A stretch of DNA of 33,263 nt from JAITWN01 sp964384095 (GTDB lineage: Bacteria > Pseudomonadota > Gammaproteobacteria > SZUA-140), in NCBI GenBank assembly GCA_964384095.1, contig CAYLKC010000012.1:1-33263 (forward strand), read 5' to 3'. The position numbers and the translations under genes were made by a program. Positions 9,374-18,369 of this stretch are shown one piece after another (the stretch's first letter is position 1; every line of letters starts with the position of its first letter). The notes under the pieces are model-generated. The model saw only the letters and a program-made list of their open reading frames with translations, made no database searches and was not told the DNA's origin.

Positions 9374-10291
9374 ATGAACACGCCCCGCGCCCTCGACACC
9401 CTCAAGCCGGCGGATCTGCCGTCACCGCCGCAGGTCGCGCTCGAGATCATGCGGGCCTGCACCCGCGACGAACTCGGCGCCGCCGAGCTGTCCCGCCTCG
9501 CAGCGACCGATACGGTGCTGACCGCGGAACTGCTGCGGGTCGCGAACTCACCGTACTTCGGTCCCGGTCACGGCATCACCTCGATCGCGCGCGCGATCAC
9601 CGTGCTCGGCATGCGCACGCTGCGCAATCTCGCGTTGTGTCTCGCGGTGCGTGACGCCGTGCAGCGCGTACCGCCCACCGGATTCGATCCCGGCGAGTTC
9701 TGGGAGGACGCCCTGCTGCGCGCAGTCAGCGCGCGCTTGCTCGCGCGCGCCGCCGGTTGCGATCGCGACGACTGCTTTACCGCGGGGATCCTCCAGGATT
9801 TCGGCCTGCTGGTGATGCTGCATCTCGATCCCGGCGCTGCGACGAACTGGCCGCGGTTGCGCCGTCTCGATCCCGACGCCCGGCTTGCGCGTGAATACGC
9901 GCTGTTCGGCATGACCCATGACGGCGTCGCGGCGCTGCTCGCCGGGACCTGGTCGTTGCCCGCCGATCTTGGTATCGCCCTCGGCGAACATCACTTTGCC
10001 TCCGGCGAGGCCGATCCGTCGGCGGAGGTTTCGGCGCTGGCGCGGGTGCTGTATGCCGCCGACTGGATGGCGGCGGTGTTCCATGTCGAGGATCCGGCCG
10101 CTGCGCTCGAACGCTGCCGTGGCCAGCTCGAACGACAGTTCGGCCTCGGCGAGGCGAGGATCGGGGAGTTGCTGGTTCAGGCCCCGGAGCAGGTCGAGGC
10201 CGCGGCGGCGGCGCTCGGTTTCCGGCGGCGGCGCGATGCCGCGGCCGTTCACGCCCTCGAGGTGATCAGGGAAGCGTTTTCTTCATCCTGA
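9374..10291 (+). CDS. HDOD-domain signalling protein (second of three)
   Basis: 305 residues from the ATG at 9374 (a GTG lies directly before it at 9371). The HDOD pattern is visible in SPPQVALEIMRACTRDELGAAE and in ELLRVANSPYFGPG, followed by the helix RAITVLGMRTLRNLAL. The position occupied by His-Asp in the first copy is Gln-Asp here (ILQDFG), so this copy cannot be a normal HD enzyme and fits a binding role. It follows the CheY-like gene by 20 bases and is probably the last gene of the signalling operon. Its 3' end overlaps the convergent gene at 10266 by 26 bases. Confidence 0.87.
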   Translation: MNTPRALDTLKPADLPSPPQVALEIMRACTRDELGAAELSRLAATDTVLTAELLRVANSPYFGPGHGITSIARAITVLGMRTLRNLALCLAVRDAVQRVPPTGFDPGEFWEDALLRAVSARLLARAAGCDRDDCFTAGILQDFGLLVMLHLDPGAATNWPRLRRLDPDARLAREYALFGMTHDGVAALLAGTWSLPADLGIALGEHHFASGEADPSAEVSALARVLYAADWMAAVFHVEDPAAALERCRGQLERQFGLGEARIGELLVQAPEQVEAAAAALGFRRRRDAAAVHALEVIREAFSSS

Positions 10292-10625
10292 GCGCGCACA
10301 GCGTCGCGTTCAGCACGGTGCCGGTAATAAAATCCGCGTGGATGTGGTAGAAATGGAGCTGGCAATCGACCGGCAGGTGCAGCCCTGTGCGCGCCGCCGG
10401 CTCGAAACCGGCCCAGGCCAGCACCGGGAGGTCGTAGAAGGTGCGGTCGACGCAGACCCAGGCGTGACGATCGAGGATCATGTCCATCCCGCGCAGCCCG
10501 CTCAGCGGCAGTCTCAGCGTCCCGTTCGCGCGGATCACTGCCACGCGGATCTCGTTCCAGTAACGGGCCTCGAGGTGCGCGGCGCGGGTGTGCAGGGTCG
10601 GGATCTGGTCGAGTCTCAGGTGCAT
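10266..10625 (-). CDS. Conserved-type hypothetical protein, 119 residues
   Basis: Aromatic-rich soluble protein with RYWNEIRVAVI, LPLSGLRGMDMILDRHAWVCVDR and FYDLPVLAWAGFE. The high content of Trp, Tyr and His and the ordered segments look like a folded domain, and nothing on the plus strand competes for this stretch except the last 26 bases of the HDOD gene. I do not recognise a function. There is no signal peptide or membrane helix. It is transcribed alone and convergent to the HDOD gene, divergent from purT. Confidence 0.65.
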   Translation of the reverse strand: MHLRLDQIPTLHTRAAHLEARYWNEIRVAVIRANGTLRLPLSGLRGMDMILDRHAWVCVDRTFYDLPVLAWAGFEPAARTGLHLPVDCQLHFYHIHADFITGTVLNATLCALRMKKTLP

Positions 10626-10714
10626 CTTACCTGGTAATAACGGCGCCGGCGGCCGCTTCCTGAAGCGCGCGGGCGGACCTGGATCACACTGTGAAAAATT
10701 CGGAACGGATCAAT

Positions 10715-11917
10715 ATGTACCGGATCGGCACCCCCCTTTCGGCCTCCGCGCTCCGGGTCATGCTGCTCGGCAGCGGTGAACTCGGCAAGGAGGTCATCAT
10801 CGCCCTGCAACGGCTCGGCGTCGAGGTCATCGCCGTCGATCGCTACGCGGGCGCGCCCGGCCACCAGGTCGCGCATCGTGCCCATGTCATCGACATGAGC
10901 GACGGCGCCGCGCTGCGCGCGCTGATCGAGCGCGAGCGGCCGGCGATCATCGTCCCCGAGATCGAGGCGATCGCGACCGCGATGCTGGAGGAGATCGAGG
11001 CCGCCGGCCTCGCCGAGGTGATCCCGACCGCGCGCGCCGCGCGCCTGACCATGAACCGCGAGGGCATCCGCCGGCTCGCGGCCGAAACGCTGGGTCTGCC
11101 GACCTCGCCGTATGCCTTCGCGAGCAGTCTCAATGAATTGCGCGCGGCGATCGACGGCGGCATCGGCTATCCCTGCTTCGTCAAGCCGGTGATGTCGTCG
11201 TCGGGCAAGGGCCAGTCGGCGGTGGCCGGCGCGGACGAGGTCGCGCCGGCGTGGGATTACGCGGCGCAGGGCGGCCGCGTCAACCAGGGGCGGGTCATCG
11301 TCGAGGGGCGCATCGACTTCGACTACGAGATTACGCTACTGACCGTGCGCGCGCGCGGCCGCGACGGCGCGATCGATACCTTCTTCTGTGAGCCGGTCGG
11401 TCACCGCCAGGAGCGCGGCGACTATGTCGAGAGCTGGCAGCCGCAGCCGATGAGTCCGCTCGCCCTCGAGCGCGCGCGCGCGATCGCCACGGCGGTGACC
11501 GGCAATCTCGGCGGTCGTGGCATCTTCGGTGTCGAGCTGTTCGTGCGCGGCGACGAGGTCTGGTTCAGCGAGGTCAGCCCGCGCCCGCACGATACCGGCA
11601 TGGTGACGATGGCGACGCAGCGCCAGAGTGAGTTCGATCTGCACGCGCGCGCGATCCTCGGCCTGCCGGTCGATACCCGGCTGTCGTGTCCGGGCGCGAG
11701 CGCGGTGATCTATGGCGGCATCGAGGCGCGCGGCATCGGCTTCGAGGGGGTCGCCGACGCGCTCACGGTACCGGACACCGATCTGCGCCTGTTCGGCAAG
11801 CCGGAGTCGTATCGATTCCGGCGCATGGGCGTCGCGCTCGCGCACGGCGGCGATATCGACGACGCCCGCCGGCGCGCGCAGCTCGCGGCGGCGAAGGTCC
11901 GGCCGGTCTCAGGCTGA
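10715..11917 (+). CDS. purT: Formate-dependent phosphoribosylglycinamide formyltransferase 2
   Basis: About 400 residues from the ATG at 10715, which places the protein start (MYRIGTPL) like that of E. coli PurT (392 residues); a GTG at 10691 would add eight residues. It uses ATP and formate to formylate GAR in purine synthesis, without folate. Visible: the N-terminal nucleotide-binding LLGSGELGKEV, PEIEAIAT, TMNREGIRRLAAE, the ATP-grasp lysine segment CFVKPVMSSSGKGQS, GVELFV and SEVSPRPHDTGMVT. Similarity to E. coli PurT runs the full length. The 3' end overlaps the convergent rnd gene by nine bases. Confidence 0.97.
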   Translation: MYRIGTPLSASALRVMLLGSGELGKEVIIALQRLGVEVIAVDRYAGAPGHQVAHRAHVIDMSDGAALRALIERERPAIIVPEIEAIATAMLEEIEAAGLAEVIPTARAARLTMNREGIRRLAAETLGLPTSPYAFASSLNELRAAIDGGIGYPCFVKPVMSSSGKGQSAVAGADEVAPAWDYAAQGGRVNQGRVIVEGRIDFDYEITLLTVRARGRDGAIDTFFCEPVGHRQERGDYVESWQPQPMSPLALERARAIATAVTGNLGGRGIFGVELFVRGDEVWFSEVSPRPHDTGMVTMATQRQSEFDLHARAILGLPVDTRLSCPGASAVIYGGIEARGIGFEGVADALTVPDTDLRLFGKPESYRFRRMGVALAHGGDIDDARRRAQLAAAKVRPVSG

Positions 11918-13039
11918 GGCGCCGGTCGGCAGCAGCGTCAGCAGTTCCTCGCCGACGACGCCGCGGCGCCAGCCCTGCAGCAGGGCGATCTCGGTCTCGC
12001 CGTGCAGCAGCGCGAGCAGGTCGCGGCGGGTCGCGATCGCCGCCGGATCGATCGCCAGCTCGGCGGCCTTGCGCCGTACCCGATCCCCGAGTCGCTTCAG
12101 CAGCTTCTTGTCCTCATCACTGAGCCGGTCCGCACCGGGGGTGTCCGCATCGCCGGCGGCGGCCGAGGCGGCGACTGCCGTTCGCACGAGTTCGAGCAGG
12201 GCGGCGCCATGACGCGCCGCGGTCTTCGGCGGCAGCGTCGGGATCGCCGCGAGTTCCGCCGGAGTCGACGGTTGCAGCCGCGCGATGTCGAGCAGGGCAT
12301 CGTCGCGCAACAGCCAGCCGCGCGGACGGTCCTCGTTGCGCGCGCGGGTCTCGCGCCAGGCCGCCAGCGCGCGCAGCACACGTTGCTGACCGCCGTTCAG
12401 CTGGACGGCGGCGCGCAGACGTTTCCAGGCGTCCTCCGGCGGGTTCGCGTATCGCGCCGGATCGGAGAGCGCGGCGCAGTCCTCCTGCAGCCAGTCGAGA
12501 CGACCGAGCGCGACGAGCCGCGAGCGCAGTTCGAGGTGCAGCGGTCCGAGGTAGCGCACGTCGTCGGCGGCGTATTCGATCTGCGCCGGCGACAGCGGGC
12601 GGCGGCGCCAGTCGGTGCGCGCGTGGGCCTTTTCGAGCCGGACATCGAGCACCTCGCTGACCAGGGCGGCGTAACTCGCCTGCCCGGCCAGTCCGGCCAG
12701 CGGCGCGGCGAGCTGGGTATCGAAGATCGGCGCCGGCAGACGGCCGTCGCAGAGGTGGTAGAAGATCTCCATGTCCTGGTGGCCCGCATGCAGGACCTTG
12801 ATCAGCGCCGGGTCGTGGAGCCGCTCGAGCAGCGGCGCCGGGTCCGGCAGCGCGATGGTATCGACGCAGGCGACGAGGCCGGGCACCGCGACCTGGATCA
12901 GGCAGGGCTGTGCAAAATAGGTGTCCTCGCGGACGAACTCGGTGTCGAGCGCGACCCAGTCGTGGCCGGCGAGCTGCGCGCACAGGGACTCGAGTCCGGC
13001 GCGGGTGTCGATGTAGTGCAGCGCGCGCGGGGCGTCCAT
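11909..13039 (-). CDS. rnd: Ribonuclease D
   Basis: 376 residues, matching E. coli RNase D (375). A 3'-to-5' exoribonuclease that trims tRNA precursors and other small RNAs. The DEDDy active site is visible: Asp32 and Glu34 in LDTEFVRED, the second Asp in HAGHQDMEIF, and the Tyr/Asp motif in YAADDVRYLGPL. HRDC-type RNA-binding helices follow (about 210-370). It is 14 bases downstream of the exported-protein gene at 13054 and shares its direction. Confidence 0.95.
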   Translation of the reverse strand: MDAPRALHYIDTRAGLESLCAQLAGHDWVALDTEFVREDTYFAQPCLIQVAVPGLVACVDTIALPDPAPLLERLHDPALIKVLHAGHQDMEIFYHLCDGRLPAPIFDTQLAAPLAGLAGQASYAALVSEVLDVRLEKAHARTDWRRRPLSPAQIEYAADDVRYLGPLHLELRSRLVALGRLDWLQEDCAALSDPARYANPPEDAWKRLRAAVQLNGGQQRVLRALAAWRETRARNEDRPRGWLLRDDALLDIARLQPSTPAELAAIPTLPPKTAARHGAALLELVRTAVAASAAAGDADTPGADRLSDEDKKLLKRLGDRVRRKAAELAIDPAAIATRRDLLALLHGETEIALLQGWRRGVVGEELLTLLPTGASA

Positions 13040-13053
13040 CGCGGGTCCGTCCT

Positions 13054-13860
13054 TCAGCTGTCGTGGCCGGGTTCGACCGCTCGCATGCGTCGCTCGATCT
13101 CTTCGAGGCGACGTTGCAGCCCCTCGACATCGAGTTCCTCATGGACCATGCGCTGCATGACCTCGGCGCGGGTCAGCACCGGGTAGCCGGCCGGCAGTTC
13201 GAACAGCGCCGGCGCATGCGTCCCGTCGAAGCTGATGCGGGTGATCTCCTGGACCATGCGACCGTCGGCGTCGAGGGTGCGCATCGGGATGCCGGACAGC
13301 GGGTAGTGGTCGTCGATGAGGTCGTCGGCGGCCTCGCACAGGCGATCGGGTGCGGTCAGCTGGATCAGCACGCGCTGCGCCTCGTTGTCGGAGCCCTGCG
13401 ACATCGCCGCGACGAAGCGGCGGATGCCGTCGTCGGCGAGGGCGTCGGGCGCAAGATATTCGTCATAGCAGTGACGGCCTTCGACGGAGACGCGGTAATG
13501 TCCGGTGCGATAGCCGGCAATCGTCGGGCCGTCGCCGCGGCGTTCGAGGCGGATGCCGAGCGGCGGCGCGTCGAGCTTCATGTCGCCATGCTCGCGTCGC
13601 TGCGGGATCGGTGAGCGCATGTCCATCGCGATGCGGTCGGCGTCGTTGACTGCGAGGATCGAGCCGGCGGCGAGATCGAGCAGCAGCCAGAAGTCCTGGC
13701 GACCGGTCTCGACGCGGGCCTTGTCGCCGGAGATCAGCACCCGTCCCAGGGTGCCGTCGGCGCTGGCGCTCTCGATCGTCACATCGGCCGCCGCCACCGG
13801 CAGGATCAGCAGGGTGGCCGCCAGCAGCGGCAGCGGGCGGGTCCAGCGGGTTATCGACAT
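13054..13860 (-). CDS. Exported protein of unknown function
   Basis: 268 residues. A signal peptide (basic MSITRWTR, hydrophobic core, cleavage after about VAA|AD at 24) sends it to the periplasm. The mature part has beta-rich stretches typical of LolA- or DUF4412-like folds (VTIESASADGTLGRVLISGDKARVE, then GYRTGHYRVSVEG) and a C-terminal coiled coil (EGLQRRLEEIERRMRAVE). Two Cys are present (HCYDEY and RLCEA) and could form a disulfide. I do not assign a function. It lies between rnd and the M16 peptidase, all transcribed leftward. Confidence 0.7.
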   Translation of the reverse strand: MSITRWTRPLPLLAATLLILPVAAADVTIESASADGTLGRVLISGDKARVETGRQDFWLLLDLAAGSILAVNDADRIAMDMRSPIPQRREHGDMKLDAPPLGIRLERRGDGPTIAGYRTGHYRVSVEGRHCYDEYLAPDALADDGIRRFVAAMSQGSDNEAQRVLIQLTAPDRLCEAADDLIDDHYPLSGIPMRTLDADGRMVQEITRISFDGTHAPALFELPAGYPVLTRAEVMQRMVHEELDVEGLQRRLEEIERRMRAVEPGHDS

Positions 13861-13895
13861 CGGGGATCCTCGGGCAGGGCCGGCGCGGGCCGGCG

Positions 13896-16862
13896 TCAGA
13901 GTCGGTGGACCGCGAGCCCGAGGTCGCCGCGGGCGTCGAGGCGGTCGGGACTGGTGATCACGGCGATGCTCGCCTGCGCCGGGGTCAGATAGCGCTCGCC
14001 GACGCGCCGCAGGTCATCGAGGGTGACCTCGAGGATGCGCTGGCGGTGGCGCCGCCGCTGCTCCGGCGTGCGGCCATAGAGTTCATGGTGGAACGCGCTC
14101 TTCGCCTCGCCGGCCGGGGAGGCGGGCTTGTCGATGCCGCCGATGACACCGAGGATCGCCTCCTCGAGCTGGCGCGGTTCGTGGCGGGTGCTCAGCAGCC
14201 AGTCGATCGCGGCATCGAAGTCGGCCAGCGTCTCCTCGAGGCGCGGGTCGCGGTACGAATAGAAGCGGAAGCCGGCGATGTCGGCGTCGTGACCGGCGCC
14301 GCCGCCGTAGGCGCCGCCCTTCTCGCGGATCGCGCGGTGCAGGAAGCCGTTGCGCAGGAAGGCGCCGAGCACGTCCAGCGCCGGCGCGTCCTCATGCTCG
14401 GCCGGCACCGTCGGGTAGACCTTGGCGCAGAAATTGACCTGGGTGCTGGTGACCCACAGCTGGCGCACCTGTTCGCGCACCGGCGCGCAGCGAAACGGCG
14501 CGCCGTCCTCCGTGCTGACCACCGCGCTGTCGCGCCAGGCGTGTTCGATGTCGGCAAGCAGCGCATCGCGGCGTTCGCCCTCGGCGACCAGCAGGAACTG
14601 GCGCGGCGCGGCGAGGATGCGTTCGTGGATCTCGCGCAAGGTCTCGGCAAAGGCCTCGAGGCGGGCCGGATCCCTGAGGCCGTCATCGAAGGCCTTCAGC
14701 GCGCGGATGCCGGCGAGCCCGCGCAGGCGGTGGCCGATCGCGGCGGCCGGGCTGAGCCCGCTCGCCGCGGCGGACATCGCCAGCGCATGACCGTGGCCGG
14801 TGACGCTCTGTTCCATGCGCGCGCGCTCCTGCGCCACGATCTCGCGCAGGCGGCTCAGCTCGTCGAAACGCACGGTCGCCAGTGTCTGCTCCATCAGCCG
14901 CGAGAATTCGGCGTGTTCGCTGGCCAGCGCCTTGCCTGACAGCACGAAGTGCGCGCGCACGTCCTGCACGTCGTCGATGCGCCCGCGCATGCTGGTGTAG
15001 GCGCTGATGCCGCCGCTGACGCGGTCCTGCCAGGTCTGTGTCTTCAGGTAGTCGCGGCCGCCGCAGCCGAGCTCGGGTAACAGCCGCGTATAGTGCGGCA
15101 GATGATCGAGCAGCGCCTCGTCGAGGGCCGGCAGCCCGGCGATGATCTGCTGGTAGACGAGGCCGTTCGTGCCCTGGTCATGGAAGGTCAGCGGCCGGCC
15201 GAGCAGCTCGCGATGCTCGCCGACAGGGATCGGCATGTCGGCCGGGACGTCGTCGAGGCTGACCTTCGGCAGGATCTCGGGGTCATCCTGGCGGTGCTGG
15301 CGTTCCTCCAGCCTTTCTGCGCGTTCGACCAGCGCCTGCTTCTGCGCATCGTCGAGCGTGGCCCGGATCGCCGCCAGGCGCTCGGCCTCGGCCGCGGCGC
15401 GGCGGCGGGCGAGTTCCGGGTCCGGCTTCATCGTCAGGCGCACGCGATGCGGATTGTCGAGCAGCAGCTCGCGCACCAGCCGCGGCACGAAGCCGGGGTC
15501 GCGGACCTCCTCGTGCAGGCGTTCGAGCACCGGGTCGAGGTTCAGCGCCGCGACCGGGTCGCCGCGGTGGATCGCGGCCGGCAGCGCGCCGAGGATCAGT
15601 TGCAGGCCGTAGGGGTAGCTGTCGCCGCCGATCTCGCGGCGGTGCAGTTCGAGCTGGTGCAGCGCGGCATCGACCATCTCCTGCGGCACGCCGTGTTCGA
15701 CGACGCCTTCGAGCACCTCGAGGATCCGGCGCTCGAGCGCCTCGGCGTGTTCGGGGCGGCTGCCCTCGAGACCGCAGACGAAGGCGATCTCGCGATTCGA
15801 GTCCTCGAGTCCGCACAGCGGCGACGGCGCGCTGCCGAACTCGCTCGTCTCGAGCGCGTGCATCAGCGGCGAGGCGCTGTTGTCGAGCAGGATGCCGGAC
15901 AGCAGGTGCGCCTTCAGCAAGGCCTCGAGCTCGGTGCTGTGGCCGAGCAGCCAGCCGAGCACGATATGGGTCTTGTCTCCGCCCTCGTCGCTGTCGAGGG
16001 CATAGCTCGTTTCGGCGCTGACCGGCGCCGCGAGCCGCTGTTCGTCGTTGGCGGCAATGACCGTGTCCTGACGTTCGAAGCGCGCCAGGGCGTGTTCCTC
16101 GAAGCGCTGCTGGTGACGCCACGCCGGCAGGCTGCCGAAGGTCATGAAGACTGCATTCGACGGGTGATAGTGGGTGCGATAGAACGCCAGGAGGTCCTCG
16201 TAACGCAGCTCGGGGATGCGCTCGGGGTCGCCGCCGCTGTTGTAGTGGTAGGTCGAGGTCGGATAGAGGTGCTCGCACAGCGCGTGCCACAAGGTGTTGA
16301 CCGGCGAACTCATCGCCCCCTTCATCTCGTTGTAGACGACACCCTTGTAGACCAGGCGGCTGTCCGGATTCGCCGGGTCCTCGAATTCGATGCGGTGACC
16401 CTCCTGGGCGAAGTCGAGTTCGTCGAGCCGGGAAAAGAACGCGGCGTCGAGATAGACGTCCATCAGGTTGTAGAAGTCCTTCTCGTTCTGGCTCGCGAAC
16501 GGATAGGCGGTCCAGTCGCTGCTGGTGAAGGCGTTCATGAAGGTGTTCAGCGAGCGCCGGATCATCATGAAGAACGGGTCACGCACCGGGTAGCGCTCGC
16601 TGCCGCACAGCGCAGTGTGTTCGAGGATATGGGCGACGCCGGTCGAGTCCATCGGTACGGTGCGGAAGGCGACCAGGAAGACGTTCTCCGGGTGGTCACT
16701 GGCGAGGTGGAAGTGCCAGGCGCCGGTGCCGGTGTGGCGGTATTCCTCGACGGTCAGGTTCAGGGAGGCGATGCGCTCGCTGCGCACCCATTCGAAACCA
16801 CCACCGCAACGCGGGGCGGCGGCGGCCGCCGGGGCGGCGCGCTCGCTGCTGGCAATCGTCAT
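13896..16862 (-). CDS. M16C zinc metallopeptidase, PreP/Cym1-like
   Basis: 988 residues, the usual size of presequence proteases, which degrade short peptides inside a chamber formed by two halves. The inverted zinc motif HxxEH is His78-Ile-Leu-Glu81-His82 (VAHILEHTALCGS), followed by the family segment RYPVRDPFFMMIRRSLNTFMNA and NEMKGAMSSP. The C-terminal half contains the substrate-side Arg/Tyr region (GGAYGGGAGHD). No signal peptide is seen; the alanine run at 10-17 is not a clear one, so a cytoplasmic location is most likely. The gene is probably transcribed leftward toward the exported-protein and rnd genes, 35 bases away. Confidence 0.92.
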   Translation of the reverse strand: MTIASSERAAPAAAAAPRCGGGFEWVRSERIASLNLTVEEYRHTGTGAWHFHLASDHPENVFLVAFRTVPMDSTGVAHILEHTALCGSERYPVRDPFFMMIRRSLNTFMNAFTSSDWTAYPFASQNEKDFYNLMDVYLDAAFFSRLDELDFAQEGHRIEFEDPANPDSRLVYKGVVYNEMKGAMSSPVNTLWHALCEHLYPTSTYHYNSGGDPERIPELRYEDLLAFYRTHYHPSNAVFMTFGSLPAWRHQQRFEEHALARFERQDTVIAANDEQRLAAPVSAETSYALDSDEGGDKTHIVLGWLLGHSTELEALLKAHLLSGILLDNSASPLMHALETSEFGSAPSPLCGLEDSNREIAFVCGLEGSRPEHAEALERRILEVLEGVVEHGVPQEMVDAALHQLELHRREIGGDSYPYGLQLILGALPAAIHRGDPVAALNLDPVLERLHEEVRDPGFVPRLVRELLLDNPHRVRLTMKPDPELARRRAAAEAERLAAIRATLDDAQKQALVERAERLEERQHRQDDPEILPKVSLDDVPADMPIPVGEHRELLGRPLTFHDQGTNGLVYQQIIAGLPALDEALLDHLPHYTRLLPELGCGGRDYLKTQTWQDRVSGGISAYTSMRGRIDDVQDVRAHFVLSGKALASEHAEFSRLMEQTLATVRFDELSRLREIVAQERARMEQSVTGHGHALAMSAAASGLSPAAAIGHRLRGLAGIRALKAFDDGLRDPARLEAFAETLREIHERILAAPRQFLLVAEGERRDALLADIEHAWRDSAVVSTEDGAPFRCAPVREQVRQLWVTSTQVNFCAKVYPTVPAEHEDAPALDVLGAFLRNGFLHRAIREKGGAYGGGAGHDADIAGFRFYSYRDPRLEETLADFDAAIDWLLSTRHEPRQLEEAILGVIGGIDKPASPAGEAKSAFHHELYGRTPEQRRRHRQRILEVTLDDLRRVGERYLTPAQASIAVITSPDRLDARGDLGLAVHRL

Positions 16863-16976
16863 GCGCGGATATCGTCCTGCTGGTATGGGCCCATGGCCAT
16901 GACCGCTATCTTACGGATTCGGGCCGGATTTGGCCAATACGGACAGCGCGCGGGACCCTCTGCGGGGGGCGCAGGC

Positions 16977-17003
16977 GGGGACAGACCCGCAGGGTCTGTC
17001 CCC
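16977..17003. repeat. Perfect 12-bp stem hairpin, REP-like
   Basis: GGGGACAGACCC (16977-16988) pairs fully with GGGTCTGTCCCC (16992-17003) around a three-base loop. It sits 4 bases past the stop of the HDOD gene (17008) and 114 bases upstream of the M16 gene start. There is no T-run after either side, so it is not a standard intrinsic terminator. The motif GGGGACAGACC resembles the heads of REP palindromes mobilised by RAYT transposases in gammaproteobacteria; that is a resemblance only. Confidence 0.65.
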
Positions 17004-17007
17004 GGGG

Positions 17008-17925
17008 TCAGGCGCTGAAGAGGTTGACGGCGTCGCGGTATTGTTCGCGGGTGTCCTCGACGATATCGGTGAGGCGTTCGGGGTCGGCGTCGAGCCCGGT
17101 GATGCGCCAGGCCTCGTGGTCGACGAACAGGTCCTGGGTCGGCATTGCGTAGAAGGCACCCTGTTCAGAGCGGTTGGCGAAGCCGTCGGCGATGTGCACC
17201 AGCGAGGCCTCGAGCCCGGCCTCCTCGGCCGAGGCCGGGTCATGATGGTAGCGCACCGCCTCGTGCAGCAGCTTCGGCAGCTGCCAGCGCGACAGCAGCA
17301 TGCCGCCGATGTCGGCGTGGGTGAAGCCGAATTCCTTCTTTTCGAGGTGCTGGAGGATGGTCTCGTTGCCCTGCGCCGCGAGCAGCAGGTTCTTCATGCG
17401 GTCGGGGGCGCGGTGATACATGACCAGGCTGCCGAGATCGTGCAGAATGCCGGCGACGAACAGGCGCTCCGGATGCAGCACCTTGCACTGACGCGCGAGT
17501 TCGCGGGCGAGGATGCCGCAGGACACGCTGTGACGCCAGAAGGTGTCGATATTGACGATGAAGTTCGGGATGCGCGAGAACGACGTGATCGCCGAGACCG
17601 TGACCACGAGGTTGTAGAGTTCGCTGACCCCGATCACGGTGACCGCCCGCGACACGGTGTCGATACGATGCGGAAAGCCGTAGAATGAGCTGTTGACGAT
17701 GCGCAGCAGGCGCGCGGTCAGACTCGGGTCGCGGCTGATGACGCTGCCGAGCGACTGCGCCGAGGCCTGGTTGGTCTCCATCAGCTCGAAGATCTTGATG
17801 CAGATGTCCGGCGGCGAGACCAGGTTGGCGCTGTCCTTCAGCCACAGCTCCGCGGTCTCGAGCGGCCCCGGCTGGCCCTCCCCCGGTACGGCATTCTGGT
17901 GTCCACTGGCGGCTTCACTCTTCAT
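17008..17925 (-). CDS. HDOD-domain signalling protein (third of three)
   Basis: 305 residues from the ATG at 17925, chosen because AGGACACC precedes it and the longer reading frame to 18027 adds an unlikely N-terminus. HDOD features: VSPPDICIKIFELMETN, DPSLTARLLRIVNSSFYGFP, RAVTVIGVSELYNLVV, and ILHDLGSLVMYH with His-Asp retained. It is most like the first HDOD protein (5945) in length and in the serine-rich ANSS/VNSS motif, so the two may be paralogues. It is a single gene, divergent from 18117. Confidence 0.88.
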   Translation of the reverse strand: MKSEAASGHQNAVPGEGQPGPLETAELWLKDSANLVSPPDICIKIFELMETNQASAQSLGSVISRDPSLTARLLRIVNSSFYGFPHRIDTVSRAVTVIGVSELYNLVVTVSAITSFSRIPNFIVNIDTFWRHSVSCGILARELARQCKVLHPERLFVAGILHDLGSLVMYHRAPDRMKNLLLAAQGNETILQHLEKKEFGFTHADIGGMLLSRWQLPKLLHEAVRYHHDPASAEEAGLEASLVHIADGFANRSEQGAFYAMPTQDLFVDHEAWRITGLDADPERLTDIVEDTREQYRDAVNLFSA

Positions 17926-18116
17926 GGTGTCCTGCTCTCGATTGATTCCCCTGGACTTGTTAGCGTTCGCCCCCGCCAAATCATGAGCCTTCGGGTCGGA
18001 CCACGCGCAACCGGGTGTTCGGGACATATAGAAACAAAAGCCGTCAGATTCAGGTAAGATAGCGACATTAATTCAGATTTTCCTGCTCTCGCGAGCGATT
18101 TTCGGGCGCATTTCCA

Positions 18117-18305
18117 ATGGCGTTATGGGAACAGATCCTGGTCGGTATGCTCGTCGTGCTCCTGCTGCTGTGGTGGCGCCCCGGTCTCCGGGCGGCGCTG
18201 AAACAGAGCCGCGAGGCGAAGGGCCGCGACTGGCAAGGCGTGCTGTTCCCGATCGGGCTGGTCGTGCTGCTGGTGCTGCTGCTGATCAGCTTTGTGCGTG
18301 GATGA
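18117..18305 (+). CDS. 62-residue two-helix membrane protein
   Basis: Two hydrophobic helices (about 5-22 and 43-60) flank a short polar loop with KQSREAKGRDW. Predicted inner-membrane protein with both ends on the same side. Small proteins of this layout are common in gammaproteobacteria and mostly lack a function. No clear Shine-Dalgarno sequence is present. The next gene starts 64 bases on. The upstream stretch 17926-18116 is AT-richer than its surroundings and probably holds divergent promoters, but no pair of boxes stands out. Confidence 0.75.
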   Translation: MALWEQILVGMLVVLLLLWWRPGLRAALKQSREAKGRDWQGVLFPIGLVVLLVLLLISFVRG

Positions 18306-18369
18306 GCGCGCGCATGGCCGCGCGGCGGCCTGTGCTAACATCGGCGAGGATGCAGGGAGAGACGCGCGA

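Noticed and set aside
15093..17018. A 641-codon plus-strand frame opposite the M16 peptidase
   Set aside because: The minus-strand peptidase has an intact zinc motif and full family length; the antisense frame shows no domain.
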